A stretch of DNA of 57,842 nt from Mogibacterium sp. (GCA_017505405.1 JAFVPI010000117.1:1-57842), one strand, 5' to 3'. Shown: positions 7,790 through 16,428, counted from the stretch's first letter. Numbers and translations are program-made. The notes: a model not told the origin generated them from the letters alone.

Positions 7790-7849
7790 TACCCACCTCT
7801 ATAAACAGATATTTGTTATTCTGACTGCAATATATGCATTCGCAGCATG

Positions 7850-8656
7850 TCATCTTTCAAATCTCACTATGTATGCACCAAGAACCTGTCTGCAAGGAAT
7901 CGCAGCTGCATTCTCGGCTGTGAAATCAGCCTTATCATATTGGTGTTCAATATCTTCCATGAATGCAGGAATTGTTTTCCCGATGCTCACGCCCCGTGCA
8001 TCACCTTCATTGAAATGCCAGGCAAATTCACAGTCACAGAACTCCTTATTAGCGGTGATTACTTCGGCTGTTCTGAACGAAACTCTGTCTGACATGAAGA
8101 AACATCCGTCATTATCTTTCTCAGCAGGGCAGCCCCCTTCAATACCTGCGCCCGTATATGTTAGCGTCAGAAACGGAGATGTGATCCTGACCGTCCTGCC
8201 GGTCCTGTCAAAGGAGAGAGTGTCTTTCGTGCTTTCCCAGTTATCGATGTTTAACCACCCGCGTTTGCCATGATACCCGACCGGTGTATTAAATTCAAGG
8301 TACACGTCTTTTTCGTCTCTGATCTCAGTATTTATTCGAAGAACCGGGCGAAGCGACTCAAACCCGTCTGGAAGGATAGCTCTTATCCTATCCTGTTCAG
8401 CTCCATATGCCATTACAAACTGTTCGACTTTCATTGTATCTCCTGTTGAGTTATCACAGACAGAAACAAAACTTTTATTCATAACAAACTCCATATTGAT
8501 ATCACGGATCTCCTTCTTGCCATCAATGTAATCCTGATACATCTCCGCAAGTCCTGCAGCGCAGCCATCACAATATCCGTTGATATTCCCTATGGAATCC
8601 GCAACGATCCGTTCCCTCTCCTCCTGAGTCGTATCTTTGATCAAAATCGATTTCAT
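7850..8656 (-). CDS. Two-module protein of unknown function
   Basis: I do not recognise a named family for the whole protein (268 residues). Residues 1-60 look like a small stand-alone Clostridia module with CDGCAAGLAEMYQDYIDGKK. Residues about 70-268 form a second, mostly beta-rich part (FVMAYGAEQDRIRAILPDGF, RPVLRINTEIRD, GAGIEGGCPAEKDNDGCFF). I chose the ATG at 8654-8656, which has GGAG about 11 bases upstream; the longer frame would begin with GTG at 8719 and no ribosome binding site, within the terminator region. It is followed by the GNAT remnant. The Cys pairs suggest possible metal binding, unproven. Confidence 0.7.
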   Translation of the reverse strand: MKSILIKDTTQEERERIVADSIGNINGYCDGCAAGLAEMYQDYIDGKKEIRDINMEFVMNKSFVSVCDNSTGDTMKVEQFVMAYGAEQDRIRAILPDGFESLRPVLRINTEIRDEKDVYLEFNTPVGYHGKRGWLNIDNWESTKDTLSFDRTGRTVRITSPFLTLTYTGAGIEGGCPAEKDNDGCFFMSDRVSFRTAEVITANKEFCDCEFAWHFNEGDARGVSIGKTIPAFMEDIEHQYDKADFTAENAAAIPCRQVLGAYIVRFER

Positions 8657-8723
8657 TATCCTGTGCTCCGTCACCTTTGAAAACGCCTGAATTCTTTTTT
8701 CATTATACCTTAAGATCACAGCA

Positions 8724-8769
8724 ATAAAAACGCCTGCGGTACAGGTGCAATGCGCTGATAACCGCAGGC
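8724..8769 (-). terminator. Intrinsic terminator of the hybrid kinase gene
   Basis: GCCTGCGGT and ACCGCAGGC arms form a 9-bp stem around a 20-base loop, followed on the minus strand by GTTTTTATT. On the plus strand it is also followed by a T-rich tract, so it may work both ways. It lies about 50 bases past the hybrid kinase stop. Confidence 0.8.
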
Positions 8770-8819
8770 ATTTCTATTTTTTGAGCATCTTCTGAATACT
8801 GACCCCGAAGGCTTCTCCG

Positions 8820-10860
8820 CTAATGGTGCAGGAGCTCTTCAAGCGTTTCAAACAATATGTCCGGTTCCACCGGTTTGCTGAGGTGCGCATTCAGACCTGC
8901 CTGCATGCTCTGCTGAACATCTTCATCAAAGGCGTTTGCGGTTAACGCTATGATAGGAATGCTCTTTGCATCGCGTCTGTTCATGGCCCTGATCCTTCTG
9001 GTCGCCTCAAGTCCGTCCATTTCAGGCATGCGCAGATCCATCAGAACAGCATCATAATAACCCTCTTCATGCCCTTCAAACATCTCTACGGCAATGCGTC
9101 CGTTTTCCGCATGATCCACCTGCATCTCACGCATGGAGAGCACCATTATCATTATTTCGGCATTTACCGTGACATCTTCAGCCAGCAGAACTCTGCGGGA
9201 TCTGAGATCTGCCGTTTCACGTTCAAGCTTCGGATTTTTCCTTTTGAACGCCTCCCTGAACTCATCAAGCACAGTCCCGGCGAAAAGCGGTTTTGCAACG
9301 AATGTATCCACACCTGCCGCCTTCGCTTCATCCTCGATCTCATCCCAGTTATATGAAGTAAGTATGATCACTGGTGTTTCCGTGCCCACGGCAGCCCGTA
9401 TCTGCCGGGTAGTTTCCATGCCGTCCATGTCAGGCATGCGCCAGTCCACCAGGATCAGGTTATAAGGTTCCCGTCTGGCATGACGGACTTTCACCATCCG
9501 CAGACCTTCCGCTCCGGAAAGCGCCTTTTCACATTCCACGCCCACCTGTCCCAGCACAAGCTGGGCATGTTCGCAGGCGATCGGATCATCATCGATCACC
9601 AGCACGCACATTTCATGGGGCTGCAGGTCAGTTTTCTCTTCATCGATGCTTTTGCGGTCGCTTTCAGCCAGCGTGACCGTGACAGTAAACGTCGTTCCCT
9701 TTTGCTTTTCACTCTCTACCGAGATCGTTCCGTTCATCAGCTCAATGATGTTTCTGGTTATGGCCATGCCCAGACCGGTGCTTCCGAAGCGGCTTGTGCT
9801 GGATGAATCCTCCTGACTGAATGCATCGAACAGCTTAGGGAGAAACTCCCGGCTCATCCCTATGCCTGTATCGCTGATAATAAAGCGAAGCGTGGATCTT
9901 TTATTGAATCTTGCGATCGTCTCCACAACAAGCGTGACGGTACCGCCAGACGGTGTAAACTTGACTGCGTTGCCGAGTATATTGATCAGAACCTGCTGCA
10001 GCTTCATTTCATCGCCAATATAATAATCGTCGACCGTACCTTTTACACGGCATTCATATTCGATTCCCTTTTCCCTGCACTGATCACTGATGATCGTATT
10101 GACCTGGGCCAGCGCCTTTGCGAAAGAGAATTCCTCATTCTTAACGGTCATGCGGCCGGATTCGATGCGGCTCATGTCAAGAATGTCATTTATTATGCTG
10201 AGCAGATGCTGGGCCGACAGTCCTATCTTCTCAAGATGTTCCCGTGTCGTTTCAGATATGCCGGGGTCATTCAGCGCGATACGGTCCAGTCCGATGATCG
10301 CATTCATCGGAGTGCGGATCTCATGGCTCATATTGGACAGGAACGCCGTCTTTGCCTTATTGGCCTGATTGGCCTCTTCCAGAGCCACGCTCAGCGATTC
10401 ACGCTGCTGTGCCAGCTCCTGCATCATCTCCTTTTGTCCGGTTATGTCTATGAACACACCTATATAGGTTATAGGCGAACCATCCGGACGGCGTATCGGT
10501 TTGCCGACAGCCCGGTACCAGCGATACCCTCTGTTTTTTGTCAGCAGGCGATACTCTACGTCATATGTCTTTTGACCTGTATAGTCGGAGATCGTTTCAT
10601 TGAACTCCTTTAAGCACATGTTCCCTGTCATCAGGATGAAGCAGATCGGACCAGGATTCCAGTACATCCGGGAAGTCATCCGTGCCCTGGTAACCGATCA
10701 TTCTCCGGAATTCGTCGCTCCAGTTGACCTGTTCCATCATGCCCGCTTCATCAAAACCCATTGTCCATTTGCCGGACCCGAGCATTTCATGAATGGTGTC
10801 TAGGGATGCGGCCTGTTCTTCTATTATTTGCATGTCCTTTTTATCGTTTATCCGGTTCAT
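8820..10860 (-). pseudogene. Hybrid sensor histidine kinase (PAS-HisKA-HATPase-REC-REC), single frameshift
   Basis: Two overlapping frames add up to one kinase. The first (10860 to about 10612) encodes the start of a PAS domain ending LHPDDREHVLK, then runs into TGA at 10597. The next frame continues at once with EFNETISDY and the rest of PAS (RGYRWYRAVGKPIRR). After it come HisKA (FLSNMSHEIRTPMN), HATPase (DTGIGMS, GSTGLGMAITRN) and two receiver domains with phospho-Asp in LILVDWRMPDMDG and AVLMDLRMPEMDG. Removing one A from the AAAGG at 10607-10611 would restore a protein of about 679 residues. No HPt domain or transmembrane segment is seen, so it would be a cytosolic sensor. The lesion may be a real mutation, a sequencing error or recoding. 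Confidence 0.8.
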
Positions 10861-11047
10861 AAAGGGCTCCCTTCATTAAGGCCTGCTGTTGTCCCCGTTT
10901 ACAGCGGCCCTGCCAGCAGGTATCTTCGGCCCGGAAGCCTTTCGTCAGGCAGGGTTTTGGCAGCTGTGACTGCATTAATAGTATCACATTACAGGGTAAC
11001 AATGTCAGTCATGTACCATGCGGCTGATTTTGAACTCTTTTCTCTGC
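10861..11047 (-). promoter_or_regulatory. GC-rich leader of the hybrid kinase with alternative stems
   Basis: In this 187-base gap the minus strand holds two 7-bp pairings, CCCTGCC with GGCAGGG and CCTGCTG with CAGCAGG. Their arms abut within CCTGCTGGCAGGG, so they may compete. The segment GACGAAAGGCTTCCGGGCC loosely recalls the c-di-GMP-I core, but the expected P1 hairpin is missing. Only the pairing potential is observed. Confidence 0.25.
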
Positions 11048-13246
11048 CTAAAGCAGGCTGTCATACCGTGCCATTATTGATCTCAGCAACGGGTCGTCAA
11101 CATCATAAGCGATGTCACCAACGTTTGCGACCGGAAGCACTTTAGGTGAGGTGCCGCTTATGAATGCTGCATCAAATCCGGCCAGCTCATCCTGTCTTAC
11201 CGCGCTGTAGTGCAGCGGTATGCCGGCTTCCTCCAGGATCCTGATGATCATAGTTCTGGTGACGCCCGGCAGGACGGCGTCCGTCGGAGATGTATATACC
11301 TCTCCGTTTTTGATGAAGAACACATTGGAACGGCTGCCCTCTGTTATGATCCCGTCTCTGTTTACCAGAAGCACTTCGTACAGATCGCCCGCCTTGATCG
11401 CTTTGTTGGTCGCATCTCTGAGCTCGCGGTCCATCATTTTGATGTTCGGGTTCTTTCTCTCCCCCCTGAAAAGGCCGGTACTGACACCGCGTTCATACAG
11501 TTCAGCAGACGGATAGTGTGTCGGATTCAGGTACATCATTGAATGGCCGCTGATATCCACTTCTATTTTTATATTGTGATCTTTTATTCCGCTTTCCTCT
11601 GCAAGCTGGTCTATGCATCCGGCCAGCGTATCACATGTGAACGGCACGGGGATCCCCATGCTGCCGAGAGATCTTTCGAGTCTCTCATAGTGTTCCTTCA
11701 GGAACTGCGGTTTGCCTCCGCTCAGCCTTATGACTTCATACACCGAAGGAAGGCTCAGGCTGCCTTTTGTTACATCAGACTTGAAGCCTTCGATCATTGC
11801 CCTGACAGCGGTGCGGATCTGCCCGAGAGGGATCTGGTTATAATAGAACACCATATACATCTGTCCGTCGTGGTCAAGCTGATCTATGTCTCTCACTTTG
11901 ATGCCGGCTTCGGCAGCTGTCTGCACAAGGCGGTCCGCCATTTCGCGGCGTATCTCCAGTATCCTGTCGTCTCCGTTCTGCCCCTTCGTGATCACCTTTG
12001 TATGTGTATTCAGTCTGAATATTATGTTTATCCCGGACTGAGTATTTTCGGCCGTCAGGAAACTGCCTTCGCTCCCGTACTCTCTGATCGCCTCCAGCGC
12101 CTCCTGCAGTTTGATCGAGTAAAGTTTGCGCACCCTCCTGAGGTTGGTATGGAAGAATCCCCTCTTCATGAACTCGGCCAGAGTCAGCTGCTCGGTCTTG
12201 GAGCAGGTCTGGTCATATTTATTGCGTATTTTCTCATAAAGCTTCACCATTCTCTCCGGCAGCACCATGTAGCTGATCCTTATTGCCGGAAACAGAGTGG
12301 ATGTGAATGAGCCAAGGTACACGACCCTGCTGCCGTGATCGATGCCCTGCAGCGCAGGGACAGGCATGCCTGTGTATCTGAGTTCGCTGTTGTAGTCATC
12401 TTCTATTATTATGCTGTCGTTTGCTTCAGCCCAGTCGAGGATCTCATGTCTGCGGCTTATCGGCATCAGTGCCCCGGTCGGGAACTGGTTCTGAGGGCAG
12501 ATGTATACAGCCGTCCTGATATTCACAGGAAGACGCTCTATAACAATGCCGTCATCTTCGACAGGTATGCAGCTCATGCTGAACCCCCAGTCGCGGATGA
12601 TGTTCCTCACAGGCATGTATCCCGGATCCTCAACGGATACATGCACTATATCCATCATTTTAAGTATCCTTGCCAGATGGTTCATAAGCTGCTGGGTGCC
12701 GGCGCTGATGACGACCTGATCCCCTGTGCAGATCACCCCTCTTGACTTATACAGATACCTTGCTATCTCCTCTCTCAGGACCGGTTCGCCCTGACGGTCT
12801 CCCTCGGAAAGCAGCTGCTCAGGTGTCTCGTTGAGGACCGCCGACATGCACTTCTTCCATTTGACAAAATCAAAGGACTCAGGGTCATAGCTAAAAGCCG
12901 GCTTACTGCTCTTTTGCCTTTGTTCGCTGCCGATCTGCCCGCCTGAACGCTCTTCTTTTTCCACGCCATGGTCCTTCGGTCTCTTTTGCAGATCTTTTAT
13001 TACAGCACCCTGTGCAGCATAATATCCTGACTGCGGCTTGCTTATCAGATATCCTTCCACCATCAGCTGTTCATAAGCCATTTTAACAGTGGTGACGCTC
13101 ACGCCGGCCTCGTCAGCCATTGCTCTCAGCGAAGGCAGTCTTTCTCCTGTCTCGATGCGTCCTTCTGTGATCTCCCTTTTGAGGTAATCGTAAAGCTGTA
13201 CATACAGACTTCTGCCTGAATTGTAATCAATTTCCACGGAAACCAT
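11048..13246 (-). CDS. MocR-type regulator fused to a class IV aminotransferase
   Basis: A triple-domain protein of 732 residues. Residues 1-75 are a GntR winged helix (GRIETGERLPSLRAMADEAG). Residues about 115-480 are a fold-type I aminotransferase domain as in MocR/PdxR regulators (QFPTGALMP, IIEDDYNSELRY). The usual PLP lysine motif GTFSK reads G312-S-F-T-S316, so the Schiff-base Lys is replaced by Ser. Residues about 490-732 resemble a class IV aminotransferase (D-amino-acid/branched-chain type) with a candidate Lys in NIKMMDRELRD and ITEGSRSNVFF. The ATG has AGAGGT upstream. It is divergent from an ECF S-component gene, the layout expected of a vitamin B6-responsive regulator. Confidence 0.88.
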   Translation of the reverse strand: MVSVEIDYNSGRSLYVQLYDYLKREITEGRIETGERLPSLRAMADEAGVSVTTVKMAYEQLMVEGYLISKPQSGYYAAQGAVIKDLQKRPKDHGVEKEERSGGQIGSEQRQKSSKPAFSYDPESFDFVKWKKCMSAVLNETPEQLLSEGDRQGEPVLREEIARYLYKSRGVICTGDQVVISAGTQQLMNHLARILKMMDIVHVSVEDPGYMPVRNIIRDWGFSMSCIPVEDDGIVIERLPVNIRTAVYICPQNQFPTGALMPISRRHEILDWAEANDSIIIEDDYNSELRYTGMPVPALQGIDHGSRVVYLGSFTSTLFPAIRISYMVLPERMVKLYEKIRNKYDQTCSKTEQLTLAEFMKRGFFHTNLRRVRKLYSIKLQEALEAIREYGSEGSFLTAENTQSGINIIFRLNTHTKVITKGQNGDDRILEIRREMADRLVQTAAEAGIKVRDIDQLDHDGQMYMVFYYNQIPLGQIRTAVRAMIEGFKSDVTKGSLSLPSVYEVIRLSGGKPQFLKEHYERLERSLGSMGIPVPFTCDTLAGCIDQLAEESGIKDHNIKIEVDISGHSMMYLNPTHYPSAELYERGVSTGLFRGERKNPNIKMMDRELRDATNKAIKAGDLYEVLLVNRDGIITEGSRSNVFFIKNGEVYTSPTDAVLPGVTRTMIIRILEEAGIPLHYSAVRQDELAGFDAAFISGTSPKVLPVANVGDIAYDVDDPLLRSIMARYDSLL

Positions 13247-13282
13247 TTGTTAACCTCTGAATTTGAATGAATTGTTATTTAT

Positions 13283-13304
13283 AAATGCCATAAAATGAGC
13301 ATTT
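13283..13304. promoter_or_regulatory. Inverted repeat between the MocR fusion and ECF genes
   Basis: AAATGC and GCATTT arms are spaced by 10 bases in the 133-base divergent region, where a MocR protein would be expected to bind. No clear paired -35/-10 boxes could be assigned on either side with confidence. Confidence 0.3.
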
Positions 13305-13379
13305 TTGCAGTCTCAGTTGCCTGCTATTATAGTCCATATATATACAGCTTTCAAGAACAGCTGCCGGAAGGAGGATCAC

Positions 13380-13880
13380 ATGAGTTCGCATTCATCAGAC
13401 ATCAGGACAAACAATCTTGTCTTCACATCTCTCATGGCATGTCTTGTTCTGCTTGGCACGCTCCTGTTCCGGATCCCTGTTCCGATGACACAGGGCTATG
13501 TGCATCTCGGAGACGCAATGATCTACATCGGCGTGCTCCTGCTCGGAAAAAAGCATGGCTCAGCTGCTGCTGCCATCGGTTCCTCTCTCGGTGATATCAT
13601 CGGCGGTTTTGCCTTCTGGGCGCCATGGAGTTTCATTATTAAATTCGCGATGGCATATGCCGCCGGGTCCCTGATCGGGAAGACCTCAAAAATAGTTTCC
13701 ATGATCGCCGGAGGACTCATCATGTGCGCAGGCTATCTAATCGCTGAACGCATCATGTACGGCAGCTGGGCGCTTGCGGCAGTCGGCCTTCCGTGGAACA
13801 TAGGACAGTTCGCCGTCGGTATGGCGGTGTCACTGGCTGCGCAGCCACTCTTCAGGCTGCTTCCGTCCCATAATGTCTGA
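13380..13880 (+). CDS. ECF transporter S component (HmpT/PdxU-like)
   Basis: The substrate-binding membrane subunit of an energy-coupling factor vitamin importer, 166 residues. The motif GYVHLGDAMIYIGVLLLG followed by IGSSLGDIIGGFAFWAPW matches the HmpT/PdxU-type S components, which take up pyrimidine or pyridoxine precursors. The ATG at 13380 follows AAGGAGG at ideal spacing; longer frames lack this. No ECF ATPases or T component are nearby, so it probably uses a shared module encoded elsewhere. Divergence from a MocR protein favours a vitamin B6 compound, which is inference. Confidence 0.85.
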   Translation: MSSHSSDIRTNNLVFTSLMACLVLLGTLLFRIPVPMTQGYVHLGDAMIYIGVLLLGKKHGSAAAAIGSSLGDIIGGFAFWAPWSFIIKFAMAYAAGSLIGKTSKIVSMIAGGLIMCAGYLIAERIMYGSWALAAVGLPWNIGQFAVGMAVSLAAQPLFRLLPSHNV

Positions 13881-13920
13881 CTTTGTTTTTCTCCGAAAAG
13901 CCCTTTCTTTTTTCTTGCCG

Positions 13921-13949
13921 TTGAAATTTCAATGACTTATGTGATATTT
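13921..13949 (+). promoter_or_regulatory. Candidate promoter for the transglycosylase gene, with a TTGAAATTTCAA palindrome
   Basis: TTGAAA could serve as a -35 box with ATATTT 17 bases on as a weak -10 box. The -35 lies inside a perfect 12-base palindrome (13921-13932). An AGAGGGG ribosome binding site follows at 13978-13984. Confidence 0.3.
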
Positions 13950-13992
13950 TGTTTATGATTGCGGCTATTAGGATCTCAGAGGGGTAAGTACC

Positions 13993-14838
13993 ATCGAATA
14001 TGTCCAGGAAAATGTAAGGCCTAAGCACGCCAAGGCAGAGCGCTCAGATCCCAAGCATGTAAGGATAGCAGGCGTAAAGCCAAAACATGCCAAAGCGGAA
14101 AATCCAAGGCCTAAAATACTGAAAGCAATAATTGCTGCCGAGCTTATATCAGTGATACTTGCATGCAGTTGCGTTTACAGCATCTGGTGTCACGGTATTG
14201 AAATGCGCATTTTCGGTCAGGTCTGCTCGGTCGCTCTTGCCAACGCATCAGATTCCATGAGCGGTCATACAGAGAAGACAGTAAAAACATATATGGAAGC
14301 TGTTGGCGAAGAAGTGTATGAGTATGTGTGGACCACAAAAAAGATCAAATACCGTACAGGCGCTGACACGTCATATAAAAGTAAAGGAACTCTGGAGAAA
14401 GACAAGATGATCCGGCGTACAGGCATCACCCACAACGGATGGAGCCGCATAGATGTTGACGGCAAGGAGTATTACGTTCCGAAAGGCACTCTGTCGGGTG
14501 ACATTCCGGACTCACTGCCGATAGCAGACGGCATCAAGGGAGAATATCAGAAGTATGCCCTTTCGCTTCTTCCGGATTTCGGCTGGGATTCCTCAGAGCT
14601 CGAACCGCTTATATACCTGTGGAACAGGGAGTCGGGATGGAACCCGAACTCGCATAACAAGCGCAGCGGAGCACACGGTATACCGCAGGCCTTGCCGGGC
14701 TCCAAGATGGCTTCCGAAGGAAGCGACTATTACACCAATCCGGAGCCGCAGATCAGATGGGGGCTCAAATATATAGCCGGCAGGTACGGTTCTCCGTCAT
14801 CGGCATGGGCTCATTTCCAGTCCCACGGCTGGTACTAG
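13993..14838 (+). CDS. Membrane-anchored lytic transglycosylase-like protein, start codon unclear
   Basis: A cell-wall enzyme with an SLT/lysozyme-like domain at its C-terminus: Glu in LWNRESGWNPNS as probable catalytic acid, then GAHGIPQALPG and GLKYIAGRYG. The in-frame region upstream of the first canonical start (GTG 14152) encodes a basic repeat (PKHAKAE twice, with different codons) and completes the membrane helix LKAIIAAELISVILA, so translation surely begins earlier. AGAGGGG lies eight bases before ATC at 13993, but no ATG, GTG or TTG exists in frame there. An ATG at 14000 is one base out of frame; adding one A to the AAAA at 14010 would join it. Coordinates use the ATC. The middle part (about residues 100-170) may be SH3-like. 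Confidence 0.7.
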   Translation: MEYVQENVRPKHAKAERSDPKHVRIAGVKPKHAKAENPRPKILKAIIAAELISVILACSCVYSIWCHGIEMRIFGQVCSVALANASDSMSGHTEKTVKTYMEAVGEEVYEYVWTTKKIKYRTGADTSYKSKGTLEKDKMIRRTGITHNGWSRIDVDGKEYYVPKGTLSGDIPDSLPIADGIKGEYQKYALSLLPDFGWDSSELEPLIYLWNRESGWNPNSHNKRSGAHGIPQALPGSKMASEGSDYYTNPEPQIRWGLKYIAGRYGSPSSAWAHFQSHGWY

Positions 14839-14885
14839 GAACAGCCCTTTTCGTTCAAAGGGCACATATATCGGAGCATAGCAAA

Positions 14886-15755
14886 TTGAACACACAGAAA
14901 ATCAGGATACTGCTTGCTGCCATAGACAAGGGCAGCCTTACAAAAGCCGGTCAGGCTCTCGGATACACGCAGTCTTACCTTACACAGATAATGAAAGCTT
15001 TTGAGGAGGAAGTCGGCTTCCCGCTCCTCGTAAAAACCAACCGCGGCGTCGAGCCGACGCAGGAGGCCAGAACTCTCATTCCTGCGATGAGGAGGATCAT
15101 CGAAAGCGAAGAACAGTTCGATCAGGAAGTGGCGGAGCTGCAGGGGCTTCGCAAGGGAACCATCAGAATAGGGACCTTTGTCAGTACTTCAGTATACTGG
15201 GTCCCGCAGATCATAGAATACTTTCAGAGCAATTATCCTCAGGTGGTTTTCCAGATCGAGGAGCTTGGTCACGATGAGATGATAAGCGGCCTGACTGACG
15301 GCTCACTGGATATTGCTCTCATGAGCTATCCTGGAGACAAAGCCAGCATAGATTTCATCCCCGTCCTCGAGGATCCGATGCTGATCGCCTTTCCGCCGGG
15401 CCACGAGCTGAGCAGGTATGATTATGTGCCTGTAGAAAAGCTGAAGGATTATCCTTTCATTATGACTTATAAAAGCTACGATAATGATCCTCACAGGGTT
15501 TTCGAGGATGCCGGATTCTTTCCTCAGGTAAGATACTACTCAAGGGATGATTTCGCGGTTCTGTCAATGGTGCAGCGGGGGCTGGGACTTGCGATACTGC
15601 CTGAGCTCACCATCAATGAGTTCCCGGGTGATTACGACACCCGCATGCTTGATCCGGAAGCTTACCGTACGCTCGGCATAGGACTGAGATCATACGAATA
15701 CGCAGGTCCGCTTACAAGATTCGTTATCAGATACATAATGGAAAATATACGATGA
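14886..15755 (+). CDS. LysR-family transcriptional regulator (first of two paralogues)
   Basis: A 289-residue LysR protein. The N-terminal winged helix reads LTKAGQALGYTQSYLTQIMKAFEEEVG, and the effector domain begins near GTIRIGTFVSTSVYWVPQI. I chose the TTG at 14886 because CGGAG lies nine bases upstream and the resulting protein matches the length and first residues (NTQK) of the paralogue at 23679. The two are alike over their full length, about three residues in five by eye. It follows the transglycosylase by 47 bases and ends at a terminator. The effector is unknown. Confidence 0.9.
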   Translation: MNTQKIRILLAAIDKGSLTKAGQALGYTQSYLTQIMKAFEEEVGFPLLVKTNRGVEPTQEARTLIPAMRRIIESEEQFDQEVAELQGLRKGTIRIGTFVSTSVYWVPQIIEYFQSNYPQVVFQIEELGHDEMISGLTDGSLDIALMSYPGDKASIDFIPVLEDPMLIAFPPGHELSRYDYVPVEKLKDYPFIMTYKSYDNDPHRVFEDAGFFPQVRYYSRDDFAVLSMVQRGLGLAILPELTINEFPGDYDTRMLDPEAYRTLGIGLRSYEYAGPLTRFVIRYIMENIR

Positions 15756-15763
15756 AAGAAAAG

Positions 15764-15797
15764 AACGATCCGTCATCACTGCCGGATCGTTTCTTTT
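15764..15797. terminator. Bidirectional terminator between LysR and a small minus-strand gene
   Basis: AACGATCCG pairs with CGGATCGTT; AAAGA and TCTTTT tracts flank it on both sides. It can end the LysR transcript (plus) and that of the 31-codon gene (minus). Confidence 0.8.
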
Positions 15798-15830
15798 CTG
15801 AAAAATATGGAATTTTTGGTTATTCGTTGA

Positions 15831-15926
15831 TTATCTGTTTTCCTTTGGAGCGATCTTCTCTTCGAACTCATATGTGAGAGCTCCGGATACAGCGATAATT
15901 CCTGCTACTGCGATGATTCCTACCAT
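15831..15926 (-). CDS. Very small single-helix membrane protein, 31 residues
   Basis: An ATG at 15924-15926 follows AGGAGG at ideal spacing. The product begins MVGIIAVAGIIAVSGALTY, a single hydrophobic helix of about 17 residues, and ends with a charged tail (EFEEKIAPKENR). I do not recognise the family. It is flanked by its own leader and the shared terminator, so it looks like a stand-alone gene. Another gene of this size lies beside the second LysR paralogue (23358-23447). Confidence 0.6.
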   Translation of the reverse strand: MVGIIAVAGIIAVSGALTYEFEEKIAPKENR

Positions 15927-16143
15927 TTTATTGCCTCCTGTATATTACCTTTTTATCTATTTTGCAGGCCGTACCATCATACTGATGTGCGGCTCTCTTT
16001 GTCTGATAAAAAAATAACACTCTTTTAGCTAATAGTAAAATGGTTGTTTTGCATATCCGTTATTACAAAAACTAATGGTGACTCCTGCTGTATGTTTCTG
16101 TATGCATCGGCATGAGCACCTTGTCATAGGCGTGAACAGACAA

Positions 16144-16180
16144 CAAAAAACGCCCTGATGGTAACTCCATTGCCGGGCGC
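16144..16180 (-). terminator. Intrinsic terminator of the 67-codon gene
   Basis: CGCCC and GGGCG arms, extended by weaker pairs, form a hairpin followed on the minus strand by TTTTTTG. It lies directly after the stop of the 16187-16390 gene. Confidence 0.8.
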
Positions 16181-16186
16181 CTGATA

Positions 16187-16390
16187 CTACGCTGTGATGA
16201 CTTCGAAATCGTTATTTTCAGTCTCATGATATGCTTCAAGCTTTTTCATGATTCCTGCAACTGATTTTTCCGAATATCTCTTAGCTTCTTCCTGCTCGAA
16301 CGTGTTGACGAAGCACTCATTCTTTGTTGACAGCGAAGCGACATATCCTGTCTCATTACTATATTTGTTTGTCCATTTAATTATAACCAT
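16187..16390 (-). CDS. Small soluble protein of unknown function, 67 residues
   Basis: Not recognised. The product (MVIIKWTNKYSNETGYVASL at the start) is polar, with no membrane helix or Cys cluster, and has a helical, acidic C-terminal half. The ATG at 16388-16390 follows AAGGAGG ten bases upstream; an upstream GTG would add 11 residues but lacks a binding site. It has a consensus promoter and a strong terminator of its own, so it is probably a well-expressed single gene. Confidence 0.7.
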   Translation of the reverse strand: MVIIKWTNKYSNETGYVASLSTKNECFVNTFEQEEAKRYSEKSVAGIMKKLEAYHETENNDFEVITA

Positions 16391-16428
16391 TTCTTGATTT
16401 TCCTCCTTTGTAAAAAAACACAACAGGT

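Noticed and set aside
10597..10640. prfB-style programmed +1 frameshift
   Set aside because: There is no in-frame stop at the shift point and no upstream Shine-Dalgarno stimulator, so a plain indel or error is simpler.
10880..10960. c-di-GMP-I riboswitch
   Set aside because: Only the GACGAAAGGC...CCGGGCC part is similar. The first conserved hairpin and receptor segment are absent, so a class call is not justified.
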